A DNA stretch of 64,000 nucleotides, from assembly GCA_963743285.1 (NCBI GenBank), contig CAVUPF010000001.1:248001-312000 (forward strand). Reading direction: 5' to 3'. The notes below the pieces were generated by a model. The model was not told the DNA's origin, did no database searches, and worked only from the letters and a program-made list of their open reading frames with translations. The DNA comes from CAVUPF01 sp963743285 (GTDB lineage Bacteria > Actinomycetota > Thermoleophilia > Solirubrobacterales > 70-9). Position numbers and translations under genes: made by a program. Positions 37,961 through 45,947 of the stretch are shown one piece after another (positions within the stretch are counted from its first letter, which is position 1; every line of letters begins with the position of its first letter).

Positions 37961-38046
37961 GCCCGGGTGGCGAAACTGGCAAAAGCGGCGCCCTTAAAAG
38001 GCGCTGCCCCCTCGGGGGCTTGCGGGTTCGAGTCCCGCCCCGGGCA
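37961..38046 (+). tRNA. tRNA-Leu (anticodon TAA)
   Basis: 86-nt class II tRNA. Acceptor GCCCGGG pairs with CCCGGGC. The anticodon stem-loop GCGCC-CTTAAAA-GGCGC gives TAA. A long variable arm (CTGCCCCCTCGGGGGCTTG) and T loop TTCGAGT follow. No encoded CCA. It lies between the divergent sigma-factor and TPP-enzyme genes. Confidence 0.93.
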
Positions 38047-38066
38047 CTCGCGGTAGGCTCGCGCCG

Positions 38067-39680
38067 ATGGAGCACGGGGGGCGTCTTGTCGCGAAAGTTC
38101 TGAGGTCGAGGGGCGTCAGCCACCTTTTCACGCTGTCGGGGGGGCACCTGTTCTCGATCTATGACGGCTGTTGCGCAGCGGGGATCGAGATCGTCGACGT
38201 GCGCCATGAGCAGTCAGCCGCATTTGCCGCGGAGGGGTTCGCGAAGGCGACCCGGCTGGTCGGGGTCGCCGCGTTGACGGCGGGGCCCGGGGTGACCAAC
38301 GGGATCAGTGCGATCGCCGGGGCACAGGCGAATGGCTCGCCGGTCTGTGTGCTGGGCGGACGAGCGCCGGAGATGCGCTGGGGCGCGGGCTCGCTGCAGG
38401 AGATCGACCACCTGCCGTTTGTCTCGCCGCTGGTCAAGGCGGCGGAGACGGTGAAGGAGCCGGGGCGGATCGCGGCGATGACCGCGGCGGCGCTCGACCT
38501 GGCGATCGAGGCTCCCAGTGGCCCGACCTTCCTCGACTACCCGCTCGACGTTGTCTTCAGCGAGGCCGCGTCGGAGGTCCCTCCACGGCCCGCGGTCTCC
38601 GCGGCAATCCCCGCCGCGGGGGTTGAGGAGGCGGCGGCGCTGCTGGCGTCGGCCGAGCGTCCGGCGATCATGGCCGGCACCGGCCTCTACTGGTCCCACG
38701 GGGAGGGAGAGCTCCGGCTCCTCGCCGAGGCGTTCGGTATCCCAGTCTTCCTGAACGGCCTCGGCCGCGGCTGCCTCCCGGCCGATCACGAGCTTGTCTT
38801 CAGCCGCGCCCGCGGCGCCGGGCTGAAGGGCGCCGACCTGGCGCTCGTCGTCGGCGTGCCGATCGACTTCCGGCTCGGCTTCGGCGCCAGCTTCGGCGAG
38901 GAGACGAAGATCGTCAGGCTCGACCTCGCCCCAAACGAGCTGACCGCGAACCGTGCCCCTGACCTGGACCTGGTCGGCGACGTCGCGGCGAGCTTGGCGG
39001 CGATCCGCGACTCGGCCCCCAACCTCGACCCGCGCAGCGGGACCTGGCTCGCGGAGCTACGCGCGGTCGAGGAGGAGAAGCGTCGGGAAGAGCGCGGTGA
39101 GCTGGAGGACCGGCGCTCGCCGCTGCACCCCGTCCGCGTATACAGGGAGCTGGGAGAGGTGCTGGACCGCGACGCGATCGTGGTTGGCGACGGCGGCGAT
39201 TTCGTCTCCTACGCGGGGCGCTTCATCGATACCTATGAGCCCGGCTGCTGGATGGACCCGGGGCCGTTCGGTTGCCTTGGAGCTGGCCCGGGCCAGGCGA
39301 TCGGCGCCAAGGTCGCCCACCCCAACCGCCAGGTCTGCCTTCTGCTCGGCGACGGCGCTTTCGGTTTCGCCGGAATCGAGTTCGACACAATGGCGCGTCA
39401 CGGGCTCGGCGTGGTCGGCGTGATGGGCAACAACGGGATCTGGGCGCTGGAGCACCACCCGATGAAATTCCTCTACGGCTACTCGGTCGCGGCCGAGCTG
39501 CGGCCCGAGACCCGCTACGACCAGATGGTCGAGTCGCTTGGCTGTGACGGCATCCTGGTGCGTGAGCCGGGCGAGCTGCGACCGGCCCTCGAGCGCGCCT
39601 TCGAGTCGGGGCGTCCGACCTTGGTGAACGTCCTCACGGATCCCGAGGTCGTCTACCCGCGCAAGTCGAATTTGGCTTGA
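38067..39680 (+). CDS. thiamine-diphosphate-dependent enzyme, acetolactate synthase large-subunit-like
   Basis: 537 residues with three TPP-enzyme domains. The catalytic-Glu block is VRHEQSAAFAAEGFAKA. ALTAGPGVTNGISAIA and GPTFLDYPLDV follow, then the TPP/Mg motif GDGAFGFAGIEFDTM with NNGIW. The overall style resembles IlvB or oxalyl-CoA decarboxylase-type enzymes. No small regulatory subunit lies next to it, so an IlvB role is uncertain. Starts 20 bp after tRNA-Leu. Confidence 0.82.
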   Translation: MEHGGRLVAKVLRSRGVSHLFTLSGGHLFSIYDGCCAAGIEIVDVRHEQSAAFAAEGFAKATRLVGVAALTAGPGVTNGISAIAGAQANGSPVCVLGGRAPEMRWGAGSLQEIDHLPFVSPLVKAAETVKEPGRIAAMTAAALDLAIEAPSGPTFLDYPLDVVFSEAASEVPPRPAVSAAIPAAGVEEAAALLASAERPAIMAGTGLYWSHGEGELRLLAEAFGIPVFLNGLGRGCLPADHELVFSRARGAGLKGADLALVVGVPIDFRLGFGASFGEETKIVRLDLAPNELTANRAPDLDLVGDVAASLAAIRDSAPNLDPRSGTWLAELRAVEEEKRREERGELEDRRSPLHPVRVYRELGEVLDRDAIVVGDGGDFVSYAGRFIDTYEPGCWMDPGPFGCLGAGPGQAIGAKVAHPNRQVCLLLGDGAFGFAGIEFDTMARHGLGVVGVMGNNGIWALEHHPMKFLYGYSVAAELRPETRYDQMVESLGCDGILVREPGELRPALERAFESGRPTLVNVLTDPEVVYPRKSNLA

Positions 39681-39696
39681 GAAGCAGGGATCCGTT

Positions 39697-39840
39697 ATGT
39701 ACGGGACGGTCGGGGAGGCGCCTGAACGTGAATCGGCCGCCTTGTGGGGCGACCGATTCAGACTGGTCCCCCAGGACGGGCAGGGGTACGTCTTCAGGGA
39801 CCATGTATTCGATGGGCTCAGACGGCGGGAGGCGCCATGA
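39697..39840 (+). CDS. possible 47-residue small protein
   Basis: ATG 39697 with AGGGA about 8-10 bases upstream opens 47 codons to TGA 39838-39840. The product starts MYGTVGEAPERESAALWGDR and continues with YVFRDHVFDGLRRREAP. The composition looks protein-like (aromatics and charges mixed), but I recognise no family. The same stretch can fold into hairpins (39729-39760, and the arms 39765-39770/39797-39802), so it could instead be an RNA element. Confidence 0.35.
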   Translation: MYGTVGEAPERESAALWGDRFRLVPQDGQGYVFRDHVFDGLRRREAP

Positions 39841-40088
39841 TGCGGCAATCGCCCGAACCCTGTGCCGGGGGCCTTGGTAGGGATCAATCCCCGCCTCATT
39901 CCCACGGTGCGACGATTATCGGCCCGCCTGTCCGATGCGTCTAGTCGCCTCTTTACCCGCCACTTGAAAGTAGGTAATGAGATCTACCGACTTTTATGGG
40001 TTCGAGGATAGGCTTAACCCATCTGTCCCGCCGCCTCCGGTCGGGATGTCCATCGAGTCCTGGGGTTCGCCGGACCCCGGTGCCGTAG
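39841..40088. other. intergenic region between TPP-enzyme gene and ppx
   Basis: No convincing gene. It contains a 7-bp inverted repeat ATGGGTT/AACCCAT at about 39996-40022. A GC-rich hairpin around 40060-40080 (GGGGT/ACCCC) lies just past the ppx stop on the minus strand. The latter could end ppx transcription but has no U tract. Confidence 0.4.
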
Positions 40089-41027
40089 TTAGCCGCAATC
40101 CAAAGCGGCGGAGATGGCGGTTCCGTAGAGGATGTCGTGCTCTGAGACCTCGATCTCATCGAGGCCGAATGCCCGCATCGTCTCGACCAGGATCACGACC
40201 CCGGCGACAATCGTAGGGGCGCGGTCGGGGTGCAGGCCGGCGATCTCGACCCGCTCGGCCAGCGGGGCCGAGGCGAGCCGCGAGAGCATCCGCTGGATCG
40301 ATGGGAGGGAGAGCCGGTGGCTGTGGACTCGCTCGGGGTCGTATGGGTCGAGCTCCATCTCGATCGCCGCCAGCGAGGTGGGGGTGCCGGCAACCGCGAT
40401 CCCGGCGCGGGCCTCCGGTCTGATCTCGCCTCCCAAGATCGCGCTTTCGATCAGCCCCCGCACGCCGGTCGCCAGTGCCTCGAGCTCGACGGCAGTGGGT
40501 GGGTCGGAGGAGAGATGCCGCTCGGTGTGGCGGACGACTCCGGCCTGCAGGGAGGCATGGAAGGAAATCTTGGCGGCGGTGCCGACGATCAGCTCGGTGG
40601 AGCCACCGCCGATGTCGACCACCAGAGTTGGCTCGGCCGGGGGGTGCTCGGAGGTGGCGCCGATGTAGGTCAGCCGTGCCTCCTCCTCGCCGTCGAGCAC
40701 CCGGGCCGAGAGCGCGAACCGCTCCCGCAGCTCGGCGACGAACGCGCCCCCGTTGGTGGCGTCGCGGACGGCACTGGTGGCGATCGCCTCGACCAAGTCG
40801 ATGCTCGCCTCTCGGTAGATGGCGACGTAGTCGGCGATCGCCTCACAGGCGGACTCGATCGCCTCCGCCGAGAGCTGCCCGGTGAGGTCAACGCCGCGGC
40901 CGAGGCGCGTGACTCTGCTGCGTCTCTCGACCTCGGTGACCCGATCGCTGGCAACATCGGCGATCAGTAGCCGAGCCGAGTTGGTGCCGATGTCGATTAC
41001 TGCGACTCTTTGGGCGTCTCCGCTCAT
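40089..41027 (-). CDS. ppx: Ppx/GppA exopolyphosphatase/guanosine pentaphosphatase family
   Basis: 312 residues of the actin-like ASKHA fold. The N-terminal phosphate loop is VAVIDIGTNSARLLIADV. ATSAVRDATNG and the second phosphate motif VVDIGGGSTELIVG follow. It hydrolyses polyphosphate or pppGpp. Only the N-terminal catalytic unit is present; the C-terminal HD-like domain of E. coli Ppx is absent, as usual for short actinobacterial forms. Confidence 0.9.
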   Translation of the reverse strand: MSGDAQRVAVIDIGTNSARLLIADVASDRVTEVERRSRVTRLGRGVDLTGQLSAEAIESACEAIADYVAIYREASIDLVEAIATSAVRDATNGGAFVAELRERFALSARVLDGEEEARLTYIGATSEHPPAEPTLVVDIGGGSTELIVGTAAKISFHASLQAGVVRHTERHLSSDPPTAVELEALATGVRGLIESAILGGEIRPEARAGIAVAGTPTSLAAIEMELDPYDPERVHSHRLSLPSIQRMLSRLASAPLAERVEIAGLHPDRAPTIVAGVVILVETMRAFGLDEIEVSEHDILYGTAISAALDCG

Positions 41028-41109
41028 GAGGCCGGCACTCTAGAGAGACGATCCGCGGGTGCCCAATCACCTACCGCCAAACTCTCCGTTGCTAGCATAG
41101 GTAGACCGC

Positions 41110-41183
<74 letters not shown>

Positions 41184-41218
41184 TACGAAAAGGGCCTGCA
41201 CAGCAGGCCCTTTTCGTA
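41184..41218 (+). terminator. rho-independent terminator of tRNA-fMet
   Basis: Perfect 16-bp inverted repeat: arm TACGAAAAGGGCCTGC at 41184-41199, loop ACA, complementary arm 41203-41218. The right arm contains TTTT but no long U tract follows; it could work in both directions. It starts directly after the tRNA discriminator base. Confidence 0.8.
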
Positions 41219-41494
41219 TTCTCGGCTCGTTTCAGATTCTCCTCGTGGTTCCAATATGGTTCTATTTTCTGCACGGACCTGCACGTTGGGGCTGCTGCGT
41301 TTCGGTCAGAAGTCGAAAGTCTGGCGTGCTCTTCGGTCCACGAAACCGAAGGCCACAGGTTCGAATCCTGTCGGGCGCGCTCGGTAAACCGCCGCAGATA
41401 ATGCCCTTTCTGTAGCGTTCAGCTCCAGGCCTCCACAGGACCCGATCTGCTCAGCCCAGCGAAGGAGCTGGACTCGCGCGGGAGGAGGCGGTGA
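41219..41494. other. accessory intergenic region with a tRNA fragment
   Basis: No gene supported between the tRNA-fMet terminator and the IS21 element apart from the tRNA-Arg-like 3' fragment listed separately. A 106-codon minus-strand frame here (containing TGFEPVAF) is the antisense of the tRNA T arm and is rejected. The sequence is less GC-rich than the core, fitting accessory DNA. Confidence 0.5.
41331..41381 (+). repeat. 3' portion of a tRNA-Arg-like gene (possible att relic)
   Basis: The segment CACAGGTTCGAATCCTGT followed by CGGGCGCG is a well-formed T arm plus 3' acceptor strand of the type found in tRNA-Arg genes. A paired stem TTCGGT/ACCGAA just upstream resembles an anticodon arm, but position 33 is not T. 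No matching 5' acceptor GCGCCCG exists upstream, so it is not a functional tRNA. Integration of mobile elements into tRNA 3' ends leaves such copies. Confidence 0.5.
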
Positions 41495-41500
41495 GTGCCT
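41495..41500. repeat. left target-site duplication of the IS21 element
   Basis: GTGCCT, identical to 44103-44108 on the other side of the element. Confidence 0.8.
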
Positions 41501-41616
41501 TGGGAACGGAACTCTCACTTGGCCCCACTCCGGAACCTTGAAATGGCCCCACCCCGTCCGACCCGCCGCGGACTGTTCGAGTCTCATGAAGCTCGAACGG
41601 AAGGCGGCAGACAGGG

Positions 41617-43152
41617 ATGGGATCAAGAGTGGAGCAGTTCGAGCAGATCAGACGTGACCGTGATCGCGAGGGCCTGTCGGTCAGGGCGCTGGCCCGCCGC
41701 CACGGTGTTCACCGCCGCGCGGTTCGCCAGGCTCTGGCCTCGCCCTGGCCGCCGCCCAAGCGAGCGCCGCAGAGTCGCCCGGCGCCCAAGCTCGGCCCCT
41801 ACCGGGCCCTGATCGACGGCTGGCTCAAGGCCGACCGCGAGGCCCCGCCCAAGCAGCGCCACACCGCGAGGCGGATCTGGCAGCGGCTGCTCGAGGAGCA
41901 GGGCGCCGAGGTCGCCGAGACGACGGTCCGCCAATACGTGCGCCGGCGCAAGCGCGAGCTGGGCTTAACGGTCGATGAGGTCTTCGTGCCCCTCTCCCAT
42001 GAGCCCGGTGCGGAGGCCGAGGTCGACTGGGGGCAGGCGCAGGTGACCCTGCGCGGCGAGCGCAGGGCGGTGCACCTGTTCCTGATGCGCGCCTGCCACT
42101 CGGGCGCCTCCTTTGTGGTCGCCTTTGAGGCCGCGACCCAGCAGGCCTTCCTGGAGGGCCATGTCGCCGCCCTGGAGTTCTTCGGCGGGGTCTTCGAGCT
42201 GATCCGCTACGACAACCTGCGCTCGGCCGTGGCGAAGGTCCTGAAGGGCCGCCGCCGGGTGGAGTCAGACCGCTTTATCGCCCTGCGCTCCCACTACCGC
42301 TTCGAGTCCTCCTTCTGCCAGAGGGGCGAGCGGGGGGCCCATGAAAAGGGAGGAATCGAGGGCGAGGTCGGGCGCTTTCGCCGCCGCCGCCTGGTGCCGG
42401 TCCCCAAGGTCGACTCGCTCCAGGAGTTAAACGAGCTCCTGGAGGAGGCCTGCTGGTGTGACCTGGAGCGCACGATCAGCGGCCGCGCGGTGACCGTCGG
42501 TGAGGCCCTCTCGGCGGAGCTGGCAGATCTGCGAGCGGCGCCGGCAGAGCCGTTTGACGCGCGTGAGCAATCGACGCCGAGGGTCGACTCCAAGGCGCTC
42601 GTCACGGTCCGCCAAAACCGCTACTCGGTTCCGGTCTCACTGGTCGGGCGAAAGGTGCTCGTGAAGATCGGTGCTAGAGAGATCGAGGTCTTCCACGAGC
42701 ACCAGCTGATCGCCGTTCACGAGCGCCTGGGGGGCCGCTACGGCGTCTCGGGGAAGCTCGACCACTACCTCGAGCTGTTGCGGCGAAAGCCGGGGGCGCT
42801 GCGCTCCTCGCTGCCCCTTGCCCAGGCGCGTGAGCGGGGCGCATGGCCAAACTGCTTTGACGAGCTGTGGACGGCGATCGAGGCACGCTATGGCGCCTCA
42901 GAGGCCGCCCGGCAGATGGTCGACGTGCTGCTGCTCGCCCGCGAGCTCAGACCCGCACGCGTCGAGCTCGCCGTCCGTGGCGCACTGGCCGCCGGTGCAA
43001 GCGACGGGCGTGCGGTCGCCTTGCTTGCCAGGCGCTCTGAGCGCGCCGAGCCGCCCGGCATCGAGCTCTCGGAGAGGCTCTCGATCATCGGTGGACCCGA
43101 GCCGAGCCTCGGTGACTATGACCAGCTGCTCGAAGCCGCGGTGAGCCGATGA
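41617..43152 (+). CDS. istA: IS21-family transposase IstA
   Basis: 511 residues. The N-terminal HTH is GLSVRALARRHGVHRRAVRQ. The rve-type DDE core has EAEVDWGQAQ (first Asp), IRYDNLRSAV (second Asp) and HEKGGIEGEVG (Glu). The C-terminal beta-barrel domain is NRYSVPVSLVGRKVLV. It overlaps istB by 4 bp (ATGA), the usual coupling. Confidence 0.95.
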   Translation: MGSRVEQFEQIRRDRDREGLSVRALARRHGVHRRAVRQALASPWPPPKRAPQSRPAPKLGPYRALIDGWLKADREAPPKQRHTARRIWQRLLEEQGAEVAETTVRQYVRRRKRELGLTVDEVFVPLSHEPGAEAEVDWGQAQVTLRGERRAVHLFLMRACHSGASFVVAFEAATQQAFLEGHVAALEFFGGVFELIRYDNLRSAVAKVLKGRRRVESDRFIALRSHYRFESSFCQRGERGAHEKGGIEGEVGRFRRRRLVPVPKVDSLQELNELLEEACWCDLERTISGRAVTVGEALSAELADLRAAPAEPFDAREQSTPRVDSKALVTVRQNRYSVPVSLVGRKVLVKIGAREIEVFHEHQLIAVHERLGGRYGVSGKLDHYLELLRRKPGALRSSLPLAQARERGAWPNCFDELWTAIEARYGASEAARQMVDVLLLARELRPARVELAVRGALAAGASDGRAVALLARRSERAEPPGIELSERLSIIGGPEPSLGDYDQLLEAAVSR

Positions 43153-43931
43153 GCGCGCCGGCGAAGACCCAGGCGATCGAGGCGCTGATCGAGGCGCAGG
43201 CGATCGAGCTGAAGCTCCCGACCGTCAGACGGCGCTTCAAGGCGCTCGCCGAGGAGGCCCTGCGCGAGCAGCAGACACCGGTCACGTACCTCGCGGCGCT
43301 CCTTGAAGCGGAGATGGCAGAGCGCTCTGAGCGCCGTGAACATCGACGCCTGCTGGAAGCCCGTTTCCCGGTGATGAAGCGCCTGGAGGACTTCCGCTTC
43401 GCTGATAACCCGAAGGTCTCGCAGGCCGCGATCGCCGCGCTGGCCGAGTGCTCCTGGATCGATGACCGCGAGTCGGTGATCCTGATCGGTGAATCGGGTA
43501 CGGGGAAGACGATGCTGGCCACGGCGCTGGCGGTCTGCGCCTGCCAGCAGGGCAGACGGGTGCGTTTCACCACCCTCGCCGGGCTCGCCAACGAGCTCCA
43601 AGAAGCCGAGAGCCGAAGAGAGCTCGCCCGCGTCGTGGCCCGCTACGCGCGCACCGAGCTTGTGGTGCTCGACGAGCTCGGCTACCTGGCGCTCCCCAAG
43701 GGTGCCGCCGAGCTCGTCTTCCAGGTCATCTCCGAGCGAAACGAGCGAGCCAGCCTGATCGTCACCACCAACCTCCCCTTCGGCGAGTGGACCAAAGTGT
43801 TCCCCGACCCGCGTCTGGCCAAGGCCGTCGTCGACCGCATCACCCACCGGGCTCACATCATCGAGACCGGCACCGAGTCATGGCGCTTTCGCCACGGCAT
43901 CCAACGCAAGGCGAAGGGGGCCGCCCGATGA
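43149..43931 (+). CDS. istB: IS21-family helper ATPase IstB
   Basis: 260-residue DnaC/DnaA-like AAA+ protein. Walker A is GESGTGKTML, Walker B is LVVLDELGYLAL, and sensor I is LIVTTNLPFGEW. It loads or targets IstA at insertion sites. Full length. Confidence 0.95.
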   Translation: MSAPAKTQAIEALIEAQAIELKLPTVRRRFKALAEEALREQQTPVTYLAALLEAEMAERSERREHRRLLEARFPVMKRLEDFRFADNPKVSQAAIAALAECSWIDDRESVILIGESGTGKTMLATALAVCACQQGRRVRFTTLAGLANELQEAESRRELARVVARYARTELVVLDELGYLALPKGAAELVFQVISERNERASLIVTTNLPFGEWTKVFPDPRLAKAVVDRITHRAHIIETGTESWRFRHGIQRKAKGAAR

Positions 43932-44102
43932 CGCGCCGGCGAGCTCTGGGCTGCGCTCGCCCTACGGGCTTCGCTTCGCCCAGAGCTCGCCGAGACTCCA
44001 CAGCAGGGGTCGATCAGGGATCATCTACGCACACCAACAACCAGCGCGGGGTAGGGCCAGTTCAGAGTTCCGCGGTGGGGCCAGTGCAAGTGGCCGTTTC
44101 CA

Positions 44103-44108
44103 GTGCCT
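44103..44108. repeat. right target-site duplication of the IS21 element
   Basis: GTGCCT, identical to 41495-41500. Confidence 0.8.
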
Positions 44109-44375
44109 CGACCAGGAAGCCGACTAGCGATCGTCCCCTGCAGCTGGCAGGTCTGTGAGACCGAGAGTATCCGCTCGGCGAAGCGCTCGCCCGTCTCGGA
44201 CTGGCCGTCGAGTCGAGCGAGACCTTTCGGTAGATCGCAGCCCCCGCTCCGTGCGGTTGTTGTTGTTGGTCGGCTCGATCCCGTTGAGGCTGGGTACAGC
44301 GTCGAGCACCAGATAGACCAACTGTGCGTAGATCCAGTAGCGGGCACCCGGCCCCCTCGGGCTGCGCCGAGTCAC
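44109..44375 (-). pseudogene. IS66-family transposase C-terminal remnant, frameshifted
   Basis: On the minus strand the block SLNGIEPTNNN-TERGLRS is the IS66 transposase end motif (usually EPTNNxAERALR). About 30 bases on, the frame changes and continues as QSETGERFAERILSVSQTC, matching the family's following block. The 5' part of the gene and its IS ends are missing. The IS21 element lies directly downstream of this remnant and its target duplication abuts it, so IS21 probably inserted next to or into it. Confidence 0.7.
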
Positions 44376-44490
44376 GCCGTCACCTCTACGGATTACAGAA
44401 AACGGAGCCTTTATCTCCAGCCCTCGATTTCAGGGCCTAAAGCTGATGAGGCTGAGTAGTGTCCGACTCCGCTCTTAATTTAGAAAATCT
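44376..44490. other. intergenic, no gene seen
   Basis: A short, comparatively AT-rich spacer upstream of the coiled-coil membrane protein gene; it could hold its promoter. No confident -10/-35 pair called. Confidence 0.3.
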
Positions 44491-45498
44491 ATGCCCGACG
44501 AGCCGCGGGACGAAACTAGCCAGCAAGTTGCCACTCGCCTGAGCGAGACGCAAGAGATACTTTCGGAAGCCAAACGCATCCTCGCCGAGGAAACCACTGC
44601 TCAACACAGAACCCAATGGCCCAATGTCTTCCGGCTTGAAAGCGCGACGAAGCGCGCCCAAGAAATTCTGGCGCTAGCCGACCCACGCATAACCCAGGTA
44701 GGCGCGGCCGACGAGGTAGTGGCCTCGGCCACACAAGCGCGGGATGCAATCCGCGCGGCAGTGGACTCGGGTGGTGGGGACCTCATTGGCTCGGCAGACC
44801 GGCTTCTGAACGCAACTGCGCAGATCAAACCGCGCCAGTTCTCACCGGAGGAGGCAGACGCCGTTGGTAGAGCAGCGGTAGAGCGACTCGATGAGATCGA
44901 ACGGGAGATTGAAGGCAGAAAGGCAGCATTGAACGCCGCCTCCCAAGACCTTGAGCGGGCTCAGGAGGCCTTCGAGACTAGGGGGAGGACCCTCACTAAA
45001 TTTCTCGACGATCTCACGAATGTTGCGGCCGAGTCTGAGTTTGAAAAGCAGGCAGAGCGGTACGAGAAGGAAAGTCGCAATTTCTGGATAGCCGGCATCG
45101 TCATCCTAGTTGGCGCGGCATGCGCGGCATTGATGCCGCTGATCCTCTACTACGCCAACCCGCAGCACCACGGCCTTCAGGGCCAAAGCAACGTCTCCGC
45201 GCATTTCGGCGCCGCCCTTGCCTTTGCCGCAGTCGCGGGGGTCCTCCTTGCCAGGGCTAGAAACAGGGACCGTAACCGCCAACGCAATCGCGACCTTTCG
45301 GTCGCCCTTATCACAATGTTCGCCTACAGCGAGCAGATCGCAAATGAAGAAGAGAAGGAGCGATTCAAACACGACATGGGCCGCCTCGTCATCGAATCCT
45401 TCCTTCGCCAGGAACCGCCCAATGAGGAGCGCTCCTCCAGCATCATTAGCGAGCTCACGGCACGAGCCGCTCCGGCTGGGCAGGCAACCGCTTCGTAG
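44491..45498 (+). CDS. coiled-coil protein with two membrane helices, unknown function
   Basis: 335 residues. The first about 195 residues are predicted helical and charged (for example ERLDEIEREIEGRKAALNA). Two hydrophobic helices follow (FWIAGIVILVGAACAALMPL and HFGAALAFAAVAGVLLA). A cytoplasmic Arg-rich and acidic tail contains MFAYSEQIANEEEKERFKHD. I recognise no family. It lies between the IS remnants and tRNA-Ser, in accessory DNA with mixed codon use. A stress or defence role is possible but unsupported. Confidence 0.6.
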   Translation: MPDEPRDETSQQVATRLSETQEILSEAKRILAEETTAQHRTQWPNVFRLESATKRAQEILALADPRITQVGAADEVVASATQARDAIRAAVDSGGGDLIGSADRLLNATAQIKPRQFSPEEADAVGRAAVERLDEIEREIEGRKAALNAASQDLERAQEAFETRGRTLTKFLDDLTNVAAESEFEKQAERYEKESRNFWIAGIVILVGAACAALMPLILYYANPQHHGLQGQSNVSAHFGAALAFAAVAGVLLARARNRDRNRQRNRDLSVALITMFAYSEQIANEEEKERFKHDMGRLVIESFLRQEPPNEERSSSIISELTARAAPAGQATAS

Positions 45499-45541
45499 CA
45501 CCAGACGCCCGCGTCGCTAGCATTCGGCCTATTGAAGCCCC

Positions 45542-45628
45542 GGAGGGGTGCCGGAGGGGTTGAACGGGGCAGTCTCGAAAACTGTTGGCGTCGCAAGGCG
45601 CTCGTGGGTTCGAATCCCACCCCCTCCG
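45542..45628 (+). tRNA. tRNA-Ser (anticodon CGA), island integration site
   Basis: 87-nt class II tRNA. Acceptor GGAGGGG pairs with CCCCTCC. The anticodon arm GCAGT-CTCGAAA-ACTGT gives CGA. A long variable arm and T loop TTCGAAT follow. Its 3' part from 45574 is repeated at 62781-62840, so this is the attL-side copy of an integrated element, and the intact gene was regenerated by integration. Confidence 0.93.
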
Positions 45629-45632
45629 CTTT
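45574..45632 (+). repeat. attL-like direct repeat (tRNA-Ser 3' part)
   Basis: 59 nt starting at the anticodon loop CTCGAAA and running through the T arm and acceptor end to GCTTT. The right copy (62781-62840) differs by one substitution and three single-base indels. Confidence 0.8.
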
Positions 45633-45947
45633 CTTGTGCGGATTCCGCGGTCCCATGCCGGAAGCGCGGGTATCGGGCGTTTTGCGGAGCCGGCTCGCGT
45701 TGCCGGTCAACGCCGCTCAAGACCGCCTTACCAGGGAAGCTGCGATCTCAAGCCGATCGCAAGAGGTAGCGGGCGCACCGGGTAGTTGGCGTTCGGAGAA
45801 GAGGTAGCTGGGTCGGGGGATCGGAGGGCCGCCAGCGCTTGAACCGAGGGCCTCAATTGCTCGTGATATCGCGGAATCCGCGCGACTGACCTCAAGCGGA
45901 ACAGGCCCGGAGCCTTCGATCGGCTTACCGCCATAGAGTGTGCTGTC
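45629..45947. other. intergenic, left end of island
   Basis: 319 bases from the end of tRNA-Ser to the TrlF-like gene. No gene supported. Short minus-strand frames here (containing VGFEPTSAL) are antisense tRNA artefacts. It presumably includes the promoter of the TrlF-like gene. Confidence 0.4.

Larger units (their letters stand above)
41501..44102 (+). mobile_element. complete IS21-family insertion sequence
   Basis: 2,602 bp carrying istA and istB. The ends are 5'-TGGGAACGG and, inverted, TGGAAACGG, so the element starts TG and ends CA as IS21 elements do. Inside each end is a second repeat around TGGCCCCAC (left 41516-41553, right 44050-44087) with GGAAC in between, imperfectly inverted. 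The direct repeat GTGCCT at 41495-41500 and 44103-44108 is a 6-bp target-site duplication. Both genes are intact, so the element may be active. Confidence 0.9.

Noticed and set aside
37839..38207. Upstream extension of the sigma-factor frame
   Set aside because: It would run through tRNA-Leu and has no SD or sigma similarity; TTG 37838 fits better.
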